Shown here in pieces: positions 20,210-33,449 of a DNA stretch of 64,000 bases. Source of the DNA: Eonycteris spelaea (taxonomy: Eukaryota; Chordata; Mammalia; Chiroptera; Pteropodidae); contig PUFA01000022.1 of assembly GCA_003508835.1 (NCBI GenBank), forward strand, positions 2,294,001 through 2,358,000. The letters are read 5' to 3'. Below the pieces are notes generated by a model that was given only the letters and a program-made list of their open reading frames with translations, did not search any database and was not told the origin of the DNA. A program made the position numbers and the translations under genes. How positions within the stretch are numbered: the stretch's first letter is position 1; the number at the start of each line of letters is the position of its first letter.

Positions 20210-23200
20210 AATTCTGTAACAGCCTTATGACCACCTGAGAGCAATAAGAAGGTAGAAAAGGATCACATTTATAAAAAGGAAGGGAGGAAAGGAAAAAGTA
20301 TGATGGAAGAGAGGACAAAGGAGAGAGCGTTGAAGAATTATAAAAATATGAAAAATTCGTCAGCTAGAATAATGTGGCAACCCCTCCACCCCTGTAAAAC
20401 AGATAAAGGTGCATATGTTTTATGAAGCATTTGGAAATCTTGTGGAAACAAATCATTCAATGAAACAGAAACTAAATTTGGAGTCACCTGCAAGGTATTA
20501 AAGATATAATGAGGGAAAAAAAGGAACCAGAATTAGAAAAGATTTAGGAGACTATTTCAGCAATATATATGGGATATGGTTTAGAGATGAATTTGCATAA
20601 TGGCAGTGGAAACAAAGATGAGTAGGAAGCACAAACTATTTAAACAGTTTTTATATAGACATCTGTTTATGATATAGCATAAACAACCACTTTCACTTAA
20701 ATCAAAAAAATATAATTGTTCCCTTCGCTCCCTTCTCCTCTCCCTTGATTTTTCTTATAGTGAAGTTATTCACAAAGTCTTCTCATTTGGCCTCACACCC
20801 AATCATAAGATTCATGTCTTCTTTACCTTCTCATATAATAATATTTCCATGTCCATGTTTCCTTGATGATCCCCGTAAGGCCTTCCAAGAACAATGATTT
20901 CAGCAATAATCTTGTCAAAGATTTTGCTTCACTTTATTTATAATCTGATTTTGAACTATTTCTAGATGTTTCTACATAAATATTACATTTATGGTATCAA
21001 TGTTCTGTTTAATTATATCTAAGTGATTTTATCCACATATCACAACATGGCATCCGCAGAATTTTGTCAACAATATTCACTTTCTATACCTAAAAATGCA
21101 ACATTGTTAAAGAGGTAATAATTTGTCATATAAAATGCACTATATTGAGTCAGAAATTCAAGTTTAAGTTTTAGTTGAGCTAGAGTAAACTAGGAGATAA
21201 TTGCTATAGATTTTTTACTAAAAACAGGATATAAAGATTTGTACTACAGAAGATAAACAAACAAACAAAAAAACCTCAGTCCTCAAAAACTTTTTTTTTT
21301 CTCCTTCAAATGACTATAACAAGTAGAAGAGCATGTGTCTGAAGTACTACTAATAATTCAAAGTTGAGATAAAAATCATATTCTGTTCAAGAAATAGAAA
21401 TTTTTTATGGAGAGAAGAACATTTGGTTAGAACCTATACTACAGTAGCATTCTTCAAGTATCATTTGCTATGTTTTCCTTCATTAACCCTCAATGGATTT
21501 CTTTACTTATGTCTCAATAGCCCCCACTCTCCATATCCTTACAGGGAAATATGCCAGTGAGAAGCCAAAAAATAACAGTGAAAGTGTTTGACTATTAGTT
21601 GTTACATTTACAGCTTTCAGTGAAAGAAAAAAATAATGCACATCTATGAAGTATTTTCATCCTATCCCAGATTCAAAAAATAAAAATGTCTAGTGAAGGT
21701 AGAGAAAGAGTTAATGACACAGAGATCAAGGAGACAACAGTGACACAGGATCAACAGGCACCATTTCGCTGAAGTGGATCGTTGTTCTCTGGGACAGCAA
21801 TGAGAACAATCGGGTGCTGACTTAGAGTCCCTAGGACGCCCAGGGAAGGACATAATTTAAGGAATGATGCCATATGTTTCTTTCTATCATTTTCCCCAAA
21901 GCATAGCCACATATCTATGAATTTGTTTTCTATCGCTCCATCATTTTAAGTTCTGGACTTGCTGACGCTCACTCTTCTCAAGTTTATCATCATTTGAGTT
22001 GACTTTGCAAATGGTCTGTTATATCTTTGTATAGATTCCTGTTTGCATGCTTTCAAAACAAACAAATCAGCACCTGCATAACTGTCTTCATATTTGTTCC
22101 AGCTTGTGAAGTTAAAAGGTTCCTGGAGCATCAGCTTAATCATAGACAACATGTGTTTACAAGCTCCCTTGTGGACTCAAACACAGATAAATAAAATCAG
22201 CTCATCAGAACTCGATCTAACAAAGATTACTGTTCATTCTGTCAGGAAAAAAAATGGCTCTGGCATATTGAACAGTATTATCAATGGCTGGACTTACTGT
22301 GATTCTTAAGACAGTGATTTATAGAGATCGGATTTACTCATTTTTACTACACTTACAAATCACATTTATCGAAAAGTTAACTCACGTGGTTAGAATTGGT
22401 TATAAGTACTGTTAGAATGCATCGTGGTTTGCCTTGCGCCTTTGCTCATGCTCACATCCTCAATACCTCTCTTGCACAGCCTCCCTGCCCAAAATCATTA
22501 ATAAAAGCTTCATGTGTTTCAGACACACAGAATATTCCTCCATCAAGGACGTAAGCTTCTTTCTTTCTAGCCGTTTGAACAGTTCCTTTATCCATTTGTC
22601 CCCTTACTTCCCTTAAACACATAACTGGAAACGAAAACTTTACCTTTTGTTTATGGAAAGAAAATCAGGTCTTGGGTTTCTACAAACCAGTGTTACGAAT
22701 GAGTTAGAATAGAAGGTTAGACAAAACCCACAAGAGAAAACCTTGCTATTTCAAAATTCTGCACAAGGTTGGCTCTATTTTTCCAATGCAAAAACTACAA
22801 TTGTGATCTCTTTTTCTATAATACTTCTTGAGTCAAAGGAATCATGCCTGCCTCTTTAGCCTGAAGACAAAAACCACATTTTAACCTCGGGAGCTATGCA
22901 CTGGTTCAATGAAATAGAGTTCAACGATTCTCTGGAAATTAAATTATTGGTACTATGGGGCAGTTACAAGTCTCAGTACATTCTATATTTATTTTCTCCC
23001 GTAATGTCATAGTAATTACTGTATCAATCTGAAATAATTTCGACATCTTTTTAAAACTCTGTTTATTAAACAAAAACCCCTACAATCACTCGAGGGGTGA
23101 TTCCCCATATCAGCACTGCTAGCCAAAACAGAAACCACTGTGTACGAGACTTTCTCGTCTAATCCGATTCTAACTCACTACAGTGTCCCTCATGAATTTA

Positions 23201-25050
23201 TGAATTTGAGCAATTTCACTTCTGCTGAATATTGGCAGGTTTTTTTTCCTTCCATGGTGGGTTTATCGTGAATATTCTAAAATAAATTCGGATGATGACT
23301 GAAGAATTCTTTCTGTATGTTTAGAACTGCATACAGGCACTGGATTAGGTACCTTCCTCAGCGTCACAGTATTCGACAAGTAAGGCCTCGGTGAGAGGTG
23401 ACAGTCTGTAAAGATGTGGGTTAAGGACCTGTCTACATATCAAATATGTTCTACACAGTTACAAAAGCATGTGTGGCCTACACTAGCTTGTACGTATCAC
23501 TGGAAAGAGGCCATGAGAAATCCAAAAAATGGGGCTCATTCAGAGTGCTGTAACCATAAGAGGTAACATGTCATTATAATGAGGTGGTACAGTCATTGCT
23601 CCACAATGCCAAAGGAAGCTTAAGATAAGTTCCAGTCAACATCAATGCTTGCTTGAATGAGGCTACTGCAGGTTTTACCACAAACACTCAAAAATATGTT
23701 TATTTAAGTATCTTTATTCAATCTGACACCTTAAGGTTCAAACAAAATCTTCACTGGAGTAGGTTGAAATCTTAAGTTCTTATATGATTTGTTGGATACT
23801 TTTGGTTAAAATTCATTGAAAATTACTCTGGGTATATTAATAGTCAATCATTCATAGCTAACTTTTGGTTAATAATTTCCTCATTCAAAATCCATTGCTG
23901 TTGCCTGTTCTTTTAACTTATAAACTATAAACATCACTTCATGTTTGCAATATTTGGAAAATATTTAGACCTTTTTTTTTCTTTAAATGTACTACTAAAA
24001 TATCTCCTAGTATGTAAAGTACTCTTGTAAACCATAATATAGGCAAATAACTCAACTGTACTTTTTTACATTATGTAGCCTAACAAAAAGCACATAATGG
24101 GATGAAATGAAAAATAGTATCTGTTTAATGAAAACCAACAGTGAAAAAAATTTTAAAAAGAGGCAATTGAATTGAGTGTAATGTCTGTAACTTGAATATT
24201 CAAGAAAAACAAATTATTTCTTCCAAATTTTCTGAAGTATCTTTAAAGAGAAGCATCTGCATATACACAAAAGCTCCATTAAATAATAGAATCTCTAGAT
24301 TTTAAATCATAAGCCAGTAAACTAATGTTGCCAAACCAATAGAAAATTTCACATTTATTTGACTCTCATTTGACAGATTTTAACTGAACATACAAAAGCA
24401 TTTTGTTTTAGTTATCCAGAAGATACTAACTCACTCTCAATATTGGGTCTCAAGTAAAATGAATGCAAAACTCTGATATGCTCTTTTCCATGCCAGGAAT
24501 TATGTAATTCAAGCATGTAAAATGAAGCAATGTTGTAGTAAATATCAAACTATGTCCACTCAAAACTCCCCCAAAATAGGAATTTGCCAAAGTAGCTTCT
24601 GCTGCAAACAATCAGACAATGCTGGGAAATCTAAAGCAAAAAGCAGATAATTTTTCTCTTGAGAAAATACTCAACCTCTTCATAAAAAATCTGATCACAT
24701 TTTTGTGCATTTTCTTCTCCAAATGCTTTCTCTTTTTCTTCTTGTTAGTAATACAGATGTCTTGTTAAAAACTCTAGTGATTTCATACTGAAATGTAGAA
24801 AGTAGGAGAAATGATAAAAAAAAAATAATAATGTGTGTCTTTTCCTTAAGCAATTTATGAATTACAGATATGCCCTCAAATGTTAGTTAAGAGGATAAGA
24901 CTTTTTTTGGATCCCTTGCTGTCACCTATGTTAGTAATCCCCTCTGAAACATTTCTGAGGATTGGCTCTCCAAGAATTTCACGCCCCTCATCAACTACAA
25001 TATAAGCATCTCTGCTCTTCAAGGATGTCAGCCAATCTTCTCAAAGCCAT
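20210..25050. other. Unique AT-rich DNA, nothing recognised
   Basis: Nearly 5 kb without a supportable gene or repeat. A GA-rich patch lies at 20275-20335. A pyrimidine-rich stretch at 22430-22600 hints at L2 ('gcctttgctcatgctcacat') but does not hold over 40 bp. Short frames (60-73 codons) carry no domain. Confidence 0.4.
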
Positions 25051-25059
25051 TCATTCCAT

Positions 25060-25262
25060 TCTCAAACAGTCGGCCTGGTTAGGAAATCCACTTTTCTGAA
25101 ATATTCTACCCTCTATTCTAATGTCACATGCACATCAGAGAGTCTGCACAGTAACTTCAATGTGACAGTCTTCAAAAGTATTTGAAAACTGACATCATTC
25201 TCCTCCTAGGTGCTCCATTCCAAATAAAAAAAAAAAAATAGCCAGTTGCTTCAGAAGGTTTA
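25060..25262 (-). mobile_element. CR1/L3-type LINE relic (antisense)
   Basis: 'ctggttaggaaatccacttt', 'tcaaaagtatttgaaaactg', 'acatcattctcctcctaggt' and 'tagccagttgcttcagaagg' follow the antisense CR1/L3 order ('aggaaatccttc...tatttgaagacagc...cttctccaggctaaacatccccagttccttcaacc'). An A-run at 25229-25240 interrupts it. CR1/L3 are among the oldest LINE relics in mammals. Confidence 0.55.
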
Positions 25263-25271
25263 TTTTTCTAG

Positions 25272-26337
25272 ACTTCATTTTTTAGAGCAATTTTAGGTTC
25301 ACAGCAATATAGAACAGGGTGCACAGAGTTCCCACAGGCTCCTGTCCCACCTTCCCCCAGTCTTCTCTATTACCAACCTCTGTCACTGGTGGTGCATTTT
25401 TATAACTCATGAAACTACCCGATACATCATTATCACTCAAAGATCAAGTTTACATGAGAGTATACTTCATTCCATGGTTTGGCACAAATGTGTTATGACA
25501 AGTATCCACCATTACAGTCTCATACAAATCAGTTTTGCTGGCCCCAATTTTTCACTGCCCCAAATCAGTTTCACTGCTCCACCTAGTCATCATCTCTCCC
25601 TGCTCTCCTCGCTCTGGCAAACAATGATCCTTTTATTGTCGCCACACTTTTGCCTTTTCCACAATGTCACATACTTGAAATCACATAGTGTATAGCCTTT
25701 TCATACTGACTTTATTTAGTAATACACATCTGTTTCCTCCATGTCAATTCAATGCTGAATAGCTTATTTTTTTTAGTGGTGGCTAATGGTCCATTCCCTG
25801 GGTGTACCACAGTTTACTTATCCGCTCAGCTACTGAAGGGCATCTTGGTTGCTTCTAAATTTTGGCAATTATGAACAAAGCTGCTATAAATATCCACATG
25901 CAGACTTTTGTGTAGACCTGTTTTCAACTCCTTTGAGTAAATACCAAGGGGCACAATTGCTGGATCATATGGTAAGAGTATGTTTAGTTACATAAGAAAC
26001 TGCCAAACTGTCTTCCAAAGTGACTGCATTATTGTGTATTCTCACTGCCAATGATGAGAGTTCCTGTTGCTCCACGTCCTCACCAGCATTTGTTGTTGTC
26101 AGAGTTTTGGATTTTGGCCATTCTAATAAGGTGCATACTAATGTCTCATTTTCATTTTCATTTGCACTTCCCTAACGCTACATGATATGGATGATATGGA
26201 ACATCTTTTCATACGCTTTTTTTTTTTTTTTTTTTTTTGCCATATGTATATCTTTTTGGCAAGGTACCTGTTTGGTCCTTGGCCCATTTTGAAATCTGGT
26301 TGTTAGTTTTCATGTTGTTGAGTTTTAAGAGTCCTTG
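25272..26337 (-). mobile_element. L1M 3' part (antisense)
   Basis: Reads as reverse-complement L1 3' UTR and ORF2 C-terminus: 'ttttaggttcacagcaatat', 'tcaaagatcaagtttacatg', 'catcttggttgcttctaaat', 'tgctggatcatatggtaaga', 'tcctcaccagcatttgttgt', 'ttggccattctaataaggtg' and 'ctgtttggtccttggcccat'. About 1.06 kb of an older L1M. Internal oddities: a near repeat of 'atcagttttgctggcccca' and 'atcagtttcactgctcca' (25528-25585), and a T22 run. Confidence 0.9.
26217..26238. repeat. T22 homopolymer
   Basis: Pure T run inside the antisense L1, where the family consensus has only a short T stretch; a local expansion rather than a retroposon tail. Confidence 0.95.
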
Positions 26338-26339
26338 TC

Positions 26340-29300
26340 TTCACTCGTTTTTCATGTATAAAAGTTCCCTACTCCTTTGCAACTCTGTCTACTATCATAC
26401 TTAATCCAGGTTTTTGTTTGATGATCAAAAATTGAAATATTTTCTTTGACACAGTTTGCCAAGGAGGCAGTTTGAAGCACATTTCTATTTATGTAAACAC
26501 TATAAATTTATCAAAAAGAAAGAAAACTTGGCAAATGTCCACTAAATTATGGTGATAACTATTTTCTTGAAAGTACATTATACTATTAATTTTTTTCTTT
26601 TATCTTATAGTCAAATAAACACCTATCTTTTATAAATGAATTTATATTAATCTAGTTCTATTGCACTCTATCTGAACCTCAGAATAAAAATGTATAATCA
26701 TCCTATTAAATATCATCTTATTTTGGTGACACTGGTTTTTTATTTTATCACCCCATGTTCAATAAGTATAATTTTTTGTCTACCTTCCAGTTGTTGAAGA
26801 ACATCAACTGATTATTTTTGAATGTAGACTTTCCTAAAAAATAGCTGCTTATAATACTTGCATATACTATTTTCATGGAAAGTCATATAAACAGAAACTG
26901 GCAATGTAATTAGTAGGGGAAAATGAGATATATACTAAGTGTATAAAACTTATTAAATACTTTAGAAGTATATAAAATACATGAAATATTTAATAGAAGT
27001 AAAACAAGAACAGTTTTTTCTATACCATTTTCTAAATACATTCAACAATTCATATGAGATATATTTTCCCCACGATTATGAAGATTACAGATGGGACTCT
27101 AAATAAGTAAAACCTGGGCAGTTTGACAGAAATGATCATGTTGTAGTACTTAGAATAATTTTTGTCTAAAGTTTCCCAATCTTACCTGAACTATGTATTA
27201 TTTCAAGTGTAAGAGCAATAAGGCTTTTATTTGCATTTCTCTTCAAGATATAGCACCAAAATATTAATTAAATACTAAATTTTAAAAACATTTTTCACAT
27301 GGATTATCGTATAAGTATTCTTCTTATACAAATGGTAGACATGTCTACAGCCAACCAATTGCACAGGATAATGATATCTATGTAGCAAAATAAATTGTGA
27401 TTGTAGAATTTCCTTACTATATATTCATCTTTTTTCTATAATGAAATTGCATTGTTTATAGAGAATGTTCTTAAGCCATTTCAATAAATATTTTGATCCA
27501 AAATTTCCAGCTGCTCTTTTTTCTTCTTTATTAATGTCATTGATACAGAATTTTGGAAAATCATTAGTGCTGAACTAGTGATTTATTCACAATGCACCCA
27601 CCAATAGAGTTAAATAAAATGAAGTTACATAATTAGTATGTTGATTATTCAATACATTAAAATGATAAATGTATATCAATTATTCATAAGTAATAATGAC
27701 TTTCACTCTTCATATTGCTAGTTGCTATAGACTTGGATCATATATTTTTATCTCCAAGAAGGAAAATCAATGTTTCATTTTTTTTTTTTTTTCCCAAAAT
27801 GGGTAGAACTTTAGTCTAACTTTTAGACTAAATTACTGGGACTTGTCATAAAGGATGCCTAGTAACTATCTCCATTAATTATTTCAAGTATTTTGCAAAA
27901 TTGTATTTCTATTTTATACACATTTCTGGTTTTAATGGTCCATAGCTACACACAGGATGCATGAAAACCAACTCTCAGCTAACAATGCATACATAGCAAA
28001 TAGAAAAGGAATCAAAGTACATAGTTGTTCCCCTAGCTTGGCCAACAGTGAGACTCTATAAAAATTTAAATAGCATAGCAGATTCCATAGAGTATGATAG
28101 GACTGATTCCATAGGTTGAAAGTAGTTGCAACAAATTCCATTTAGACATATTGCCATAGTCAAGCTATACTAATCTCTACAGCATAACAGGGAAAAGAAC
28201 AAGTCCTCATTCCTAGGAATTATAATTCACCATCTTTCTTGGTTAAATCCCCAGATGTATAAATCAAAACAAAATTCTATTTTTTATAAATGAAAATCAA
28301 ACACCAAATAATATTATTAATCACACAAAAACTCATGAATTATAATATTATATGTGCTTAGAAAAACATTTTCTAAGGGGATATTGCATTGTGCTTGACA
28401 CACACACAACATCTCTATTTTTAATTATGAAACGAGTTCATGGTGTTAGGGATAAAGTGTCCTCCAAACCAAGGGAAACTGGCATTTTTGCCTGAACAGA
28501 AAACTGTCTAGAAAAAAATTCTCATTTTATAATAATTCCAGCATACACATGATGACATTCAGAAACATCTGGTTTTAATGATGTCCAGAGGACATTCCAG
28601 AATGGTGGGGTCTAGATGTGCAGATATGTTAAAAAAATCACTTCTTGTTAATTTTAATAAGTGGAATGCATAAATGGATAAATTCGCCCTAAAGAAAGAT
28701 GGAAATAGTTATTTTTCGAGGTTCTTTGAAAATTTAATTTAAATACCTGGATTATATACCGCCTGATGAGCAACTGCTTGACTTGCTGATCTAAAATCAA
28801 AGTCACAGTTGATTTTTTCCCAAGATTCTTGACAGAAATATATGGCACCTATTCAAACCATTTTGGCTCACATAATTGAGAATCAGCCTCCAGAACAATA
28901 GCCTGCTAATATGCTATCACATGGGGGGGAAATGAAACCTTGCCTTGCCTCCAATGACCTTAGGATTTTTCTTTTTTAAGTCTTAATTTAATAAGCTAAA
29001 CATCTCCAATCTAACTAGTTTACATAAAATAGCTAGTATAATAGTTACCATATAGGAATAATAAAATTAATTTATAATTATTTTACATGAGATTATTTGC
29101 CATAAGGAATTACATACAGATTTGGTTACAAGTGTGTATGTGTGTAGGTAAACTAGGTTTTGAAAAATTATTCCAGAATGCAGCACTGGTAGAAAGAGTT
29201 AACCCCAAAGACAATAAATCCAATCTTAGCCTTCCACCTTCCAGGAGATGAAAGGAAATCTAAGGTTTGATTTTGTTGGTATTAGATGAAGTCGGTCTAC

Positions 29301-30390
29301 TCAAAATTTGTTGTTGTTGTTGTTGTTGTTTTAATTTTTATCTGTAGACCACCACAGAGCCCTACCTATGGAGGGGGGATCATCTCATTTTATTGCTTTG
29401 CTATGGGATAATATTTTCTTTACACTTATTTAAAACATATATTTACATTTAGATAAATAAACAAAAGATGGAGACTTCATTTCTGGAAGAACAACAAAAA
29501 CAACAAAACAAAATACTTTTAAGTATGAGTATGCACACTAATTACCTCTATTGAGATAGTATAGTTTAAATTGCCACTTGAAAAGAATGAAAAGTCTGTC
29601 TTGAATTGGATGTTTTGTGTTTGGGTATGGGAATGATGAGCTGGGAGTGAGGGACTTTTGAAGAATAATCTGTGTAGGATTCTAAATAAAGCAGTTTATT
29701 AAATAGAAGTTATAACAAAATATGTATTTGGGGAGAAACTTCCCAAAGGTTAATTATTGAGACCTAGATACCACGAATTATGTGCCAAGTATGATGAAGA
29801 AATTAAGGCGAGAGTGTGCATAACTGGACGGAATTTAGTGAGCTAAGTTACAGAGCCACCATACTGCTCTTTATTTGGTGTTGACAAGACAAAAATGGAA
29901 ATCTATTCAATTTTTAGAGAGACTCAGAAAGTCCAGGGGATTTATGACATTAGCTACTTTGGTCACCACCAAATTCTTAAGAGTCAATGTAGCAAGTAGC
30001 TCTAAGATTTATTCTAGTAACTTATGAAAAATCTGGTTATACTAGAAGCAGAAAATAAAAATGGCTACTTGAGTTATTATACTGGTAGAATAGAGAAAAG
30101 AGAGTCTGGTCTCTACAATCATTTCAAATAACCATAATCGAATATGGAAATTCTATATTTCTGAGCTTGAGAAAACTCAATTATATTCTTCAATACCTGA
30201 CTCTACTACAGTTTCTCAACCATAAAAACACAGTAACTTCTCAAAAAATGTTTTAAGAAGGTGTCCCTAGAGATTTGCATCTATGCAGAGTTGCAAGTTT
30301 GTGTCTAGCTACCTAAGTGCTTTAGAAAATTCGATTCAGTTGAGACTTTGACAAGTCTCAACTGGGGGAAGACACATTTGAAACAGCTCC
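26340..30390. other. Unique AT-rich DNA with short tracts
   Basis: No gene or transposon recognised over 4 kb. It includes T15 at 27778-27792 and the (TTG)8 below. Isolated frames of 64-69 codons show no domain. Confidence 0.45.
29307..29331. repeat. (TTG)8 microsatellite
   Basis: Eight perfect TTG units in unique sequence. Confidence 0.95.
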
Positions 30391-30393
30391 TTC

Positions 30394-30395
<2 letters not shown>

Positions 30396-30425
<30 letters not shown>
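30396..30425. repeat. (CA)15 microsatellite
   Basis: Perfect CA dinucleotide run of 30 bp. Confidence 0.95.
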
Positions 30426-30429
<4 letters not shown>

Positions 30430-30430
<1 letters not shown>

Positions 30431-31740
30431 TTGTATATATGGTATTTATACACACAGGTGTATCCATGAAAAATATAAAGTAGAAAATAGGATCCCTTTA
30501 TTAACAGAATTTGTAATTCATTTGGGAGCCAACAATAAACCTATTAAATAATTATTAAACAATAAAAAGTCAGCTTGACAGCAGTAATTTTGAAGGGTTT
30601 AGTTTATTTATCTTTTGCTACCAATCCCTTCTTCAAGTAAATTCTTACTTGGAAACTAATCATGTCAAACATATACAACACAGCCCCTGTGGCTGAAGTG
30701 CATGTGGAGAGGTCAGGTTCTCCTGTATGGACAGTGCTGTCTCTCAGCTAAACTCCCGAGAAACTGAGCAGGGTATGGATGGAGCAGAGAATGAAAACCA
30801 CTGAAAGAGACCCAGCTCAAGGACTGCAACAGAAAGGTCTTCAGGTACAAGATCTGCCAGGTGAACTCTATGGTGGTGGGTTTCAATAAAAACTAAGAAA
30901 TTAATGCAGAATTTAGGTGTATTTATTTATTCATTTATTCATGTATTTTTGTATTCAGTCTAAAAGGTTAAGATACTCAACACGGAATGTTCAATCTGGT
31001 AATTATTTACAATTTCCAAGCTCAAGGCAAAAATGTGAAATCTGTCTTTCTTTTTAAAATTAACATTTTACAAATTAATTCATTCTGCTGTGCTCAAGAA
31101 AATTTAGTAAAGGTACTTAAGGAAAAATAAGTTTAAACAAATAAAACAATATTTCCTTCCCCCCCCCAAATAATTATGTACATTTTTTTTATGAAGAGCA
31201 AAAAAGAAAAGAGAGAGAGAGAAAAAAAAAACTAGGGGGAACAAACATGCACTGGTAATTTCCATCTTTAAAATAAAAGTGCTATATGTACAGATATTTA
31301 ATAATAAAACATGGTTTGAATTGAAAGCTGGTGAAAAAACTAAATTATTATCATAAACTAAAATCAGTTAATGAAATTAAAATAGAATGGAGAAACTTAA
31401 TATTTGAAATTTGGCATATTCCTTCTAATAATAAAACAACTTTGTTTATAACAAAGATGTCACTTATTTATTTCCAGAGTACATCTTAGAACAACTACAT
31501 TGGAAATAATAAAATCATATGCTAGAAATTTTAAAAAGTTACATCTTAAAAGTTGTATATATTCTTTTTATGTTTTAAAAGACAGTACATGATAGAGATG
31601 ATGCATTATAGAATTTTATACCTGAAAGTTATATGTTATTAACAAATTATCGAAATAAATTTAATTTAAAAATTTAAAACACATTGCATATATCATAAAA
31701 TTAATGCATCTGAAAGTAGAAGCATCTATTATTAACTGAG
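30430..31740. other. Unique AT-rich DNA with homopolymers
   Basis: A C9 run near 31149 and an A/GA tract at 31198-31231 are the only clear structures. No gene, RNA or repeat family recognised. Confidence 0.45.
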
Positions 31741-31744
31741 AATT

Positions 31745-31933
31745 TACAAAGATCCATGCATTCTAGTAAGTCTGGTGCTAAGTTGTTTCATACATATTGC
31801 CTCTCTTTAAAGTCAATATTTTTAAAAACTGAGACCTAGAGGGATTAAAAAACTTGTTCTAATTTACAAAATTAAGAAAAATGATGAAAGCTATTTTACA
31901 AACTCGTCTCTCGAGTTTTAAATCTATGCTCAT
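31745..31933 (-). mobile_element. MIR-type SINE (antisense)
   Basis: 'gtctggtgctaagttgtttc', 'aaaactgagacctagaggga', 'ttaaaaaacttgttctaatt' and 'ttttaaatctatgctcata' follow antisense MIR order ('ggtgctaagcgctttaca...gaaactgaggcacagagaggttaa...gactccaaatctatgctctta'). Highly diverged. Confidence 0.55.
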
Positions 31934-32100
31934 AAATAATCTAAAATCTATTTCCTGAACCTTTAAAGCATAATCTTAGAATATTTCTCAAAATTACTAA
32001 TTTTCACTAAAAAATAAATAATAAATATCTTCCTCTTAGTGGTCATCTGCTAATTAAAGAATGAGTCTTCAAAGTGATTAAAAATAAAACATTTGTAGCT

Positions 32101-32320
32101 CTTTTTTTCAAATTAAATTTATCGAGGTGAGTGGTTAATAAGATCACATAAATTTTAAATGCAGATTATAATACATCATGTGTACACTGCAGCATGTGCT
32201 CATCATCCAAAGTTCAGTCCCATTCTGTCACATGCATTGATTCCCTTTACTTTCCTCAACCTCTTCCCATTCCCATCCCCTGTGGTAACCACCATACTGT
32301 CGTCAGTTTCAATGAAAAAT
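32101..32320 (-). mobile_element. L1 3' UTR end (antisense)
   Basis: 'aattaaatttatcgaggtga', 'gtggttaataagatcacata', 'attataatacatcatgtgta', 'ctcatcatccaaagttcagt' and 'ctgtggtaaccaccatactg' match the same L1 3' UTR type as the copy at 37.4 kb, more diverged. Only the last 220 bp of the element are present. Confidence 0.8.
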
Positions 32321-32895
32321 GTTCATAGCTATTTCGATCAACTTGAATGTTTCTTCCACATGGTTATGTACAAATGAATTGAAATAAAAATGACTAGAAT
32401 ATATTAGTCCAAGGTTGAAATTTATAAATTGACTAAGGATTTATGGTGATTGTTACCTGTACTTATGTAAATATGTGATTATACAAATATTTTCTTCTTC
32501 TGATTAACTTATGTAGTGTAATTATTATTTTATATTGCATAGAATTTACCTTTTCTTTCTTATGCAATTTATCTTTGAATTCTCAACAGGATTCTATCCC
32601 AGGAAGATCAATTAATTTGACCAACAGCACACAAGGACCAAACAGCAGGATATGGAAGCAAAGTGAGCGTATGATTCCACACCCTTTCATTGCAGCTTGC
32701 CCTACCTTTCCGAACCCAATATAATGTGTAGAGTCTAACAATAAATTCATGGGTTCGTTGCTCTCACAATTTTTATTTAAAAATCAATTTTACTTACAAA
32801 AATGAATTATACATTTTTGGTAAAATATTTGAATTACTTAATGTGAAATCATCTATCTAATTCACTGAGTGATTTCAGCATTTCAGGGGTAAAAA

Positions 32896-32897
<2 letters not shown>

Positions 32898-32933
<36 letters not shown>

Positions 32934-32970
32934 ACACACACACACACACACATATACTATATATATATAA
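32898..32970. repeat. Compound (CA)n(TA)n microsatellite
   Basis: CA units from 32900 to about 32951, interrupted once by TA, then 'tatactatatatatataa'. Confidence 0.95.
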
Positions 32971-33449
32971 CCAAATTTTAAAATTTTGTCTAGAAAAATA
33001 TTTGCCATAAACTTTTTCAAGCAGTAGTAACTCAATTATGTGTATATACTGAGTAATATTAAGAAATTTTTAGACTAATAATAACACAGAATGTTACTAA
33101 AAATATCTATGTGCAAAATGTTCATTAATATTTATACATATGTTAAAAAACTGATATTTACTTGAGAAAACATTGTTTTGACTCACAAGCACAAAAATTC
33201 AAAAGGTCTGTGTATACATAATGAAATTGCTAGTTACTGTATAGTTCGGCCAAACCTAGTCTACAATTCATATTGACCGTAGCAGAAAAACTTAATATTT
33301 GAGTCATGCATTTGTTCTATGACAAGATGCCTCCATATTTTATTAAAGAACAATCCATAGAAGTTAATTTCTTTCACATTCAGTCCTTTCGGTACACAAT
33401 GGTGCCATAACTCTACTCTAATAGATCACTGAGGGACACTGGCTTCTTC

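Noticed and set aside
22430..22600. Possible L2 sense fragment
   Set aside because: Only the 'gcctttgctcatgctcac' phrase fits; the expected following blocks are absent.
29307..29331. CRISPR-like or other regular array
   Set aside because: Simple trinucleotide repeat; no spacer-repeat structure exists anywhere in the window.
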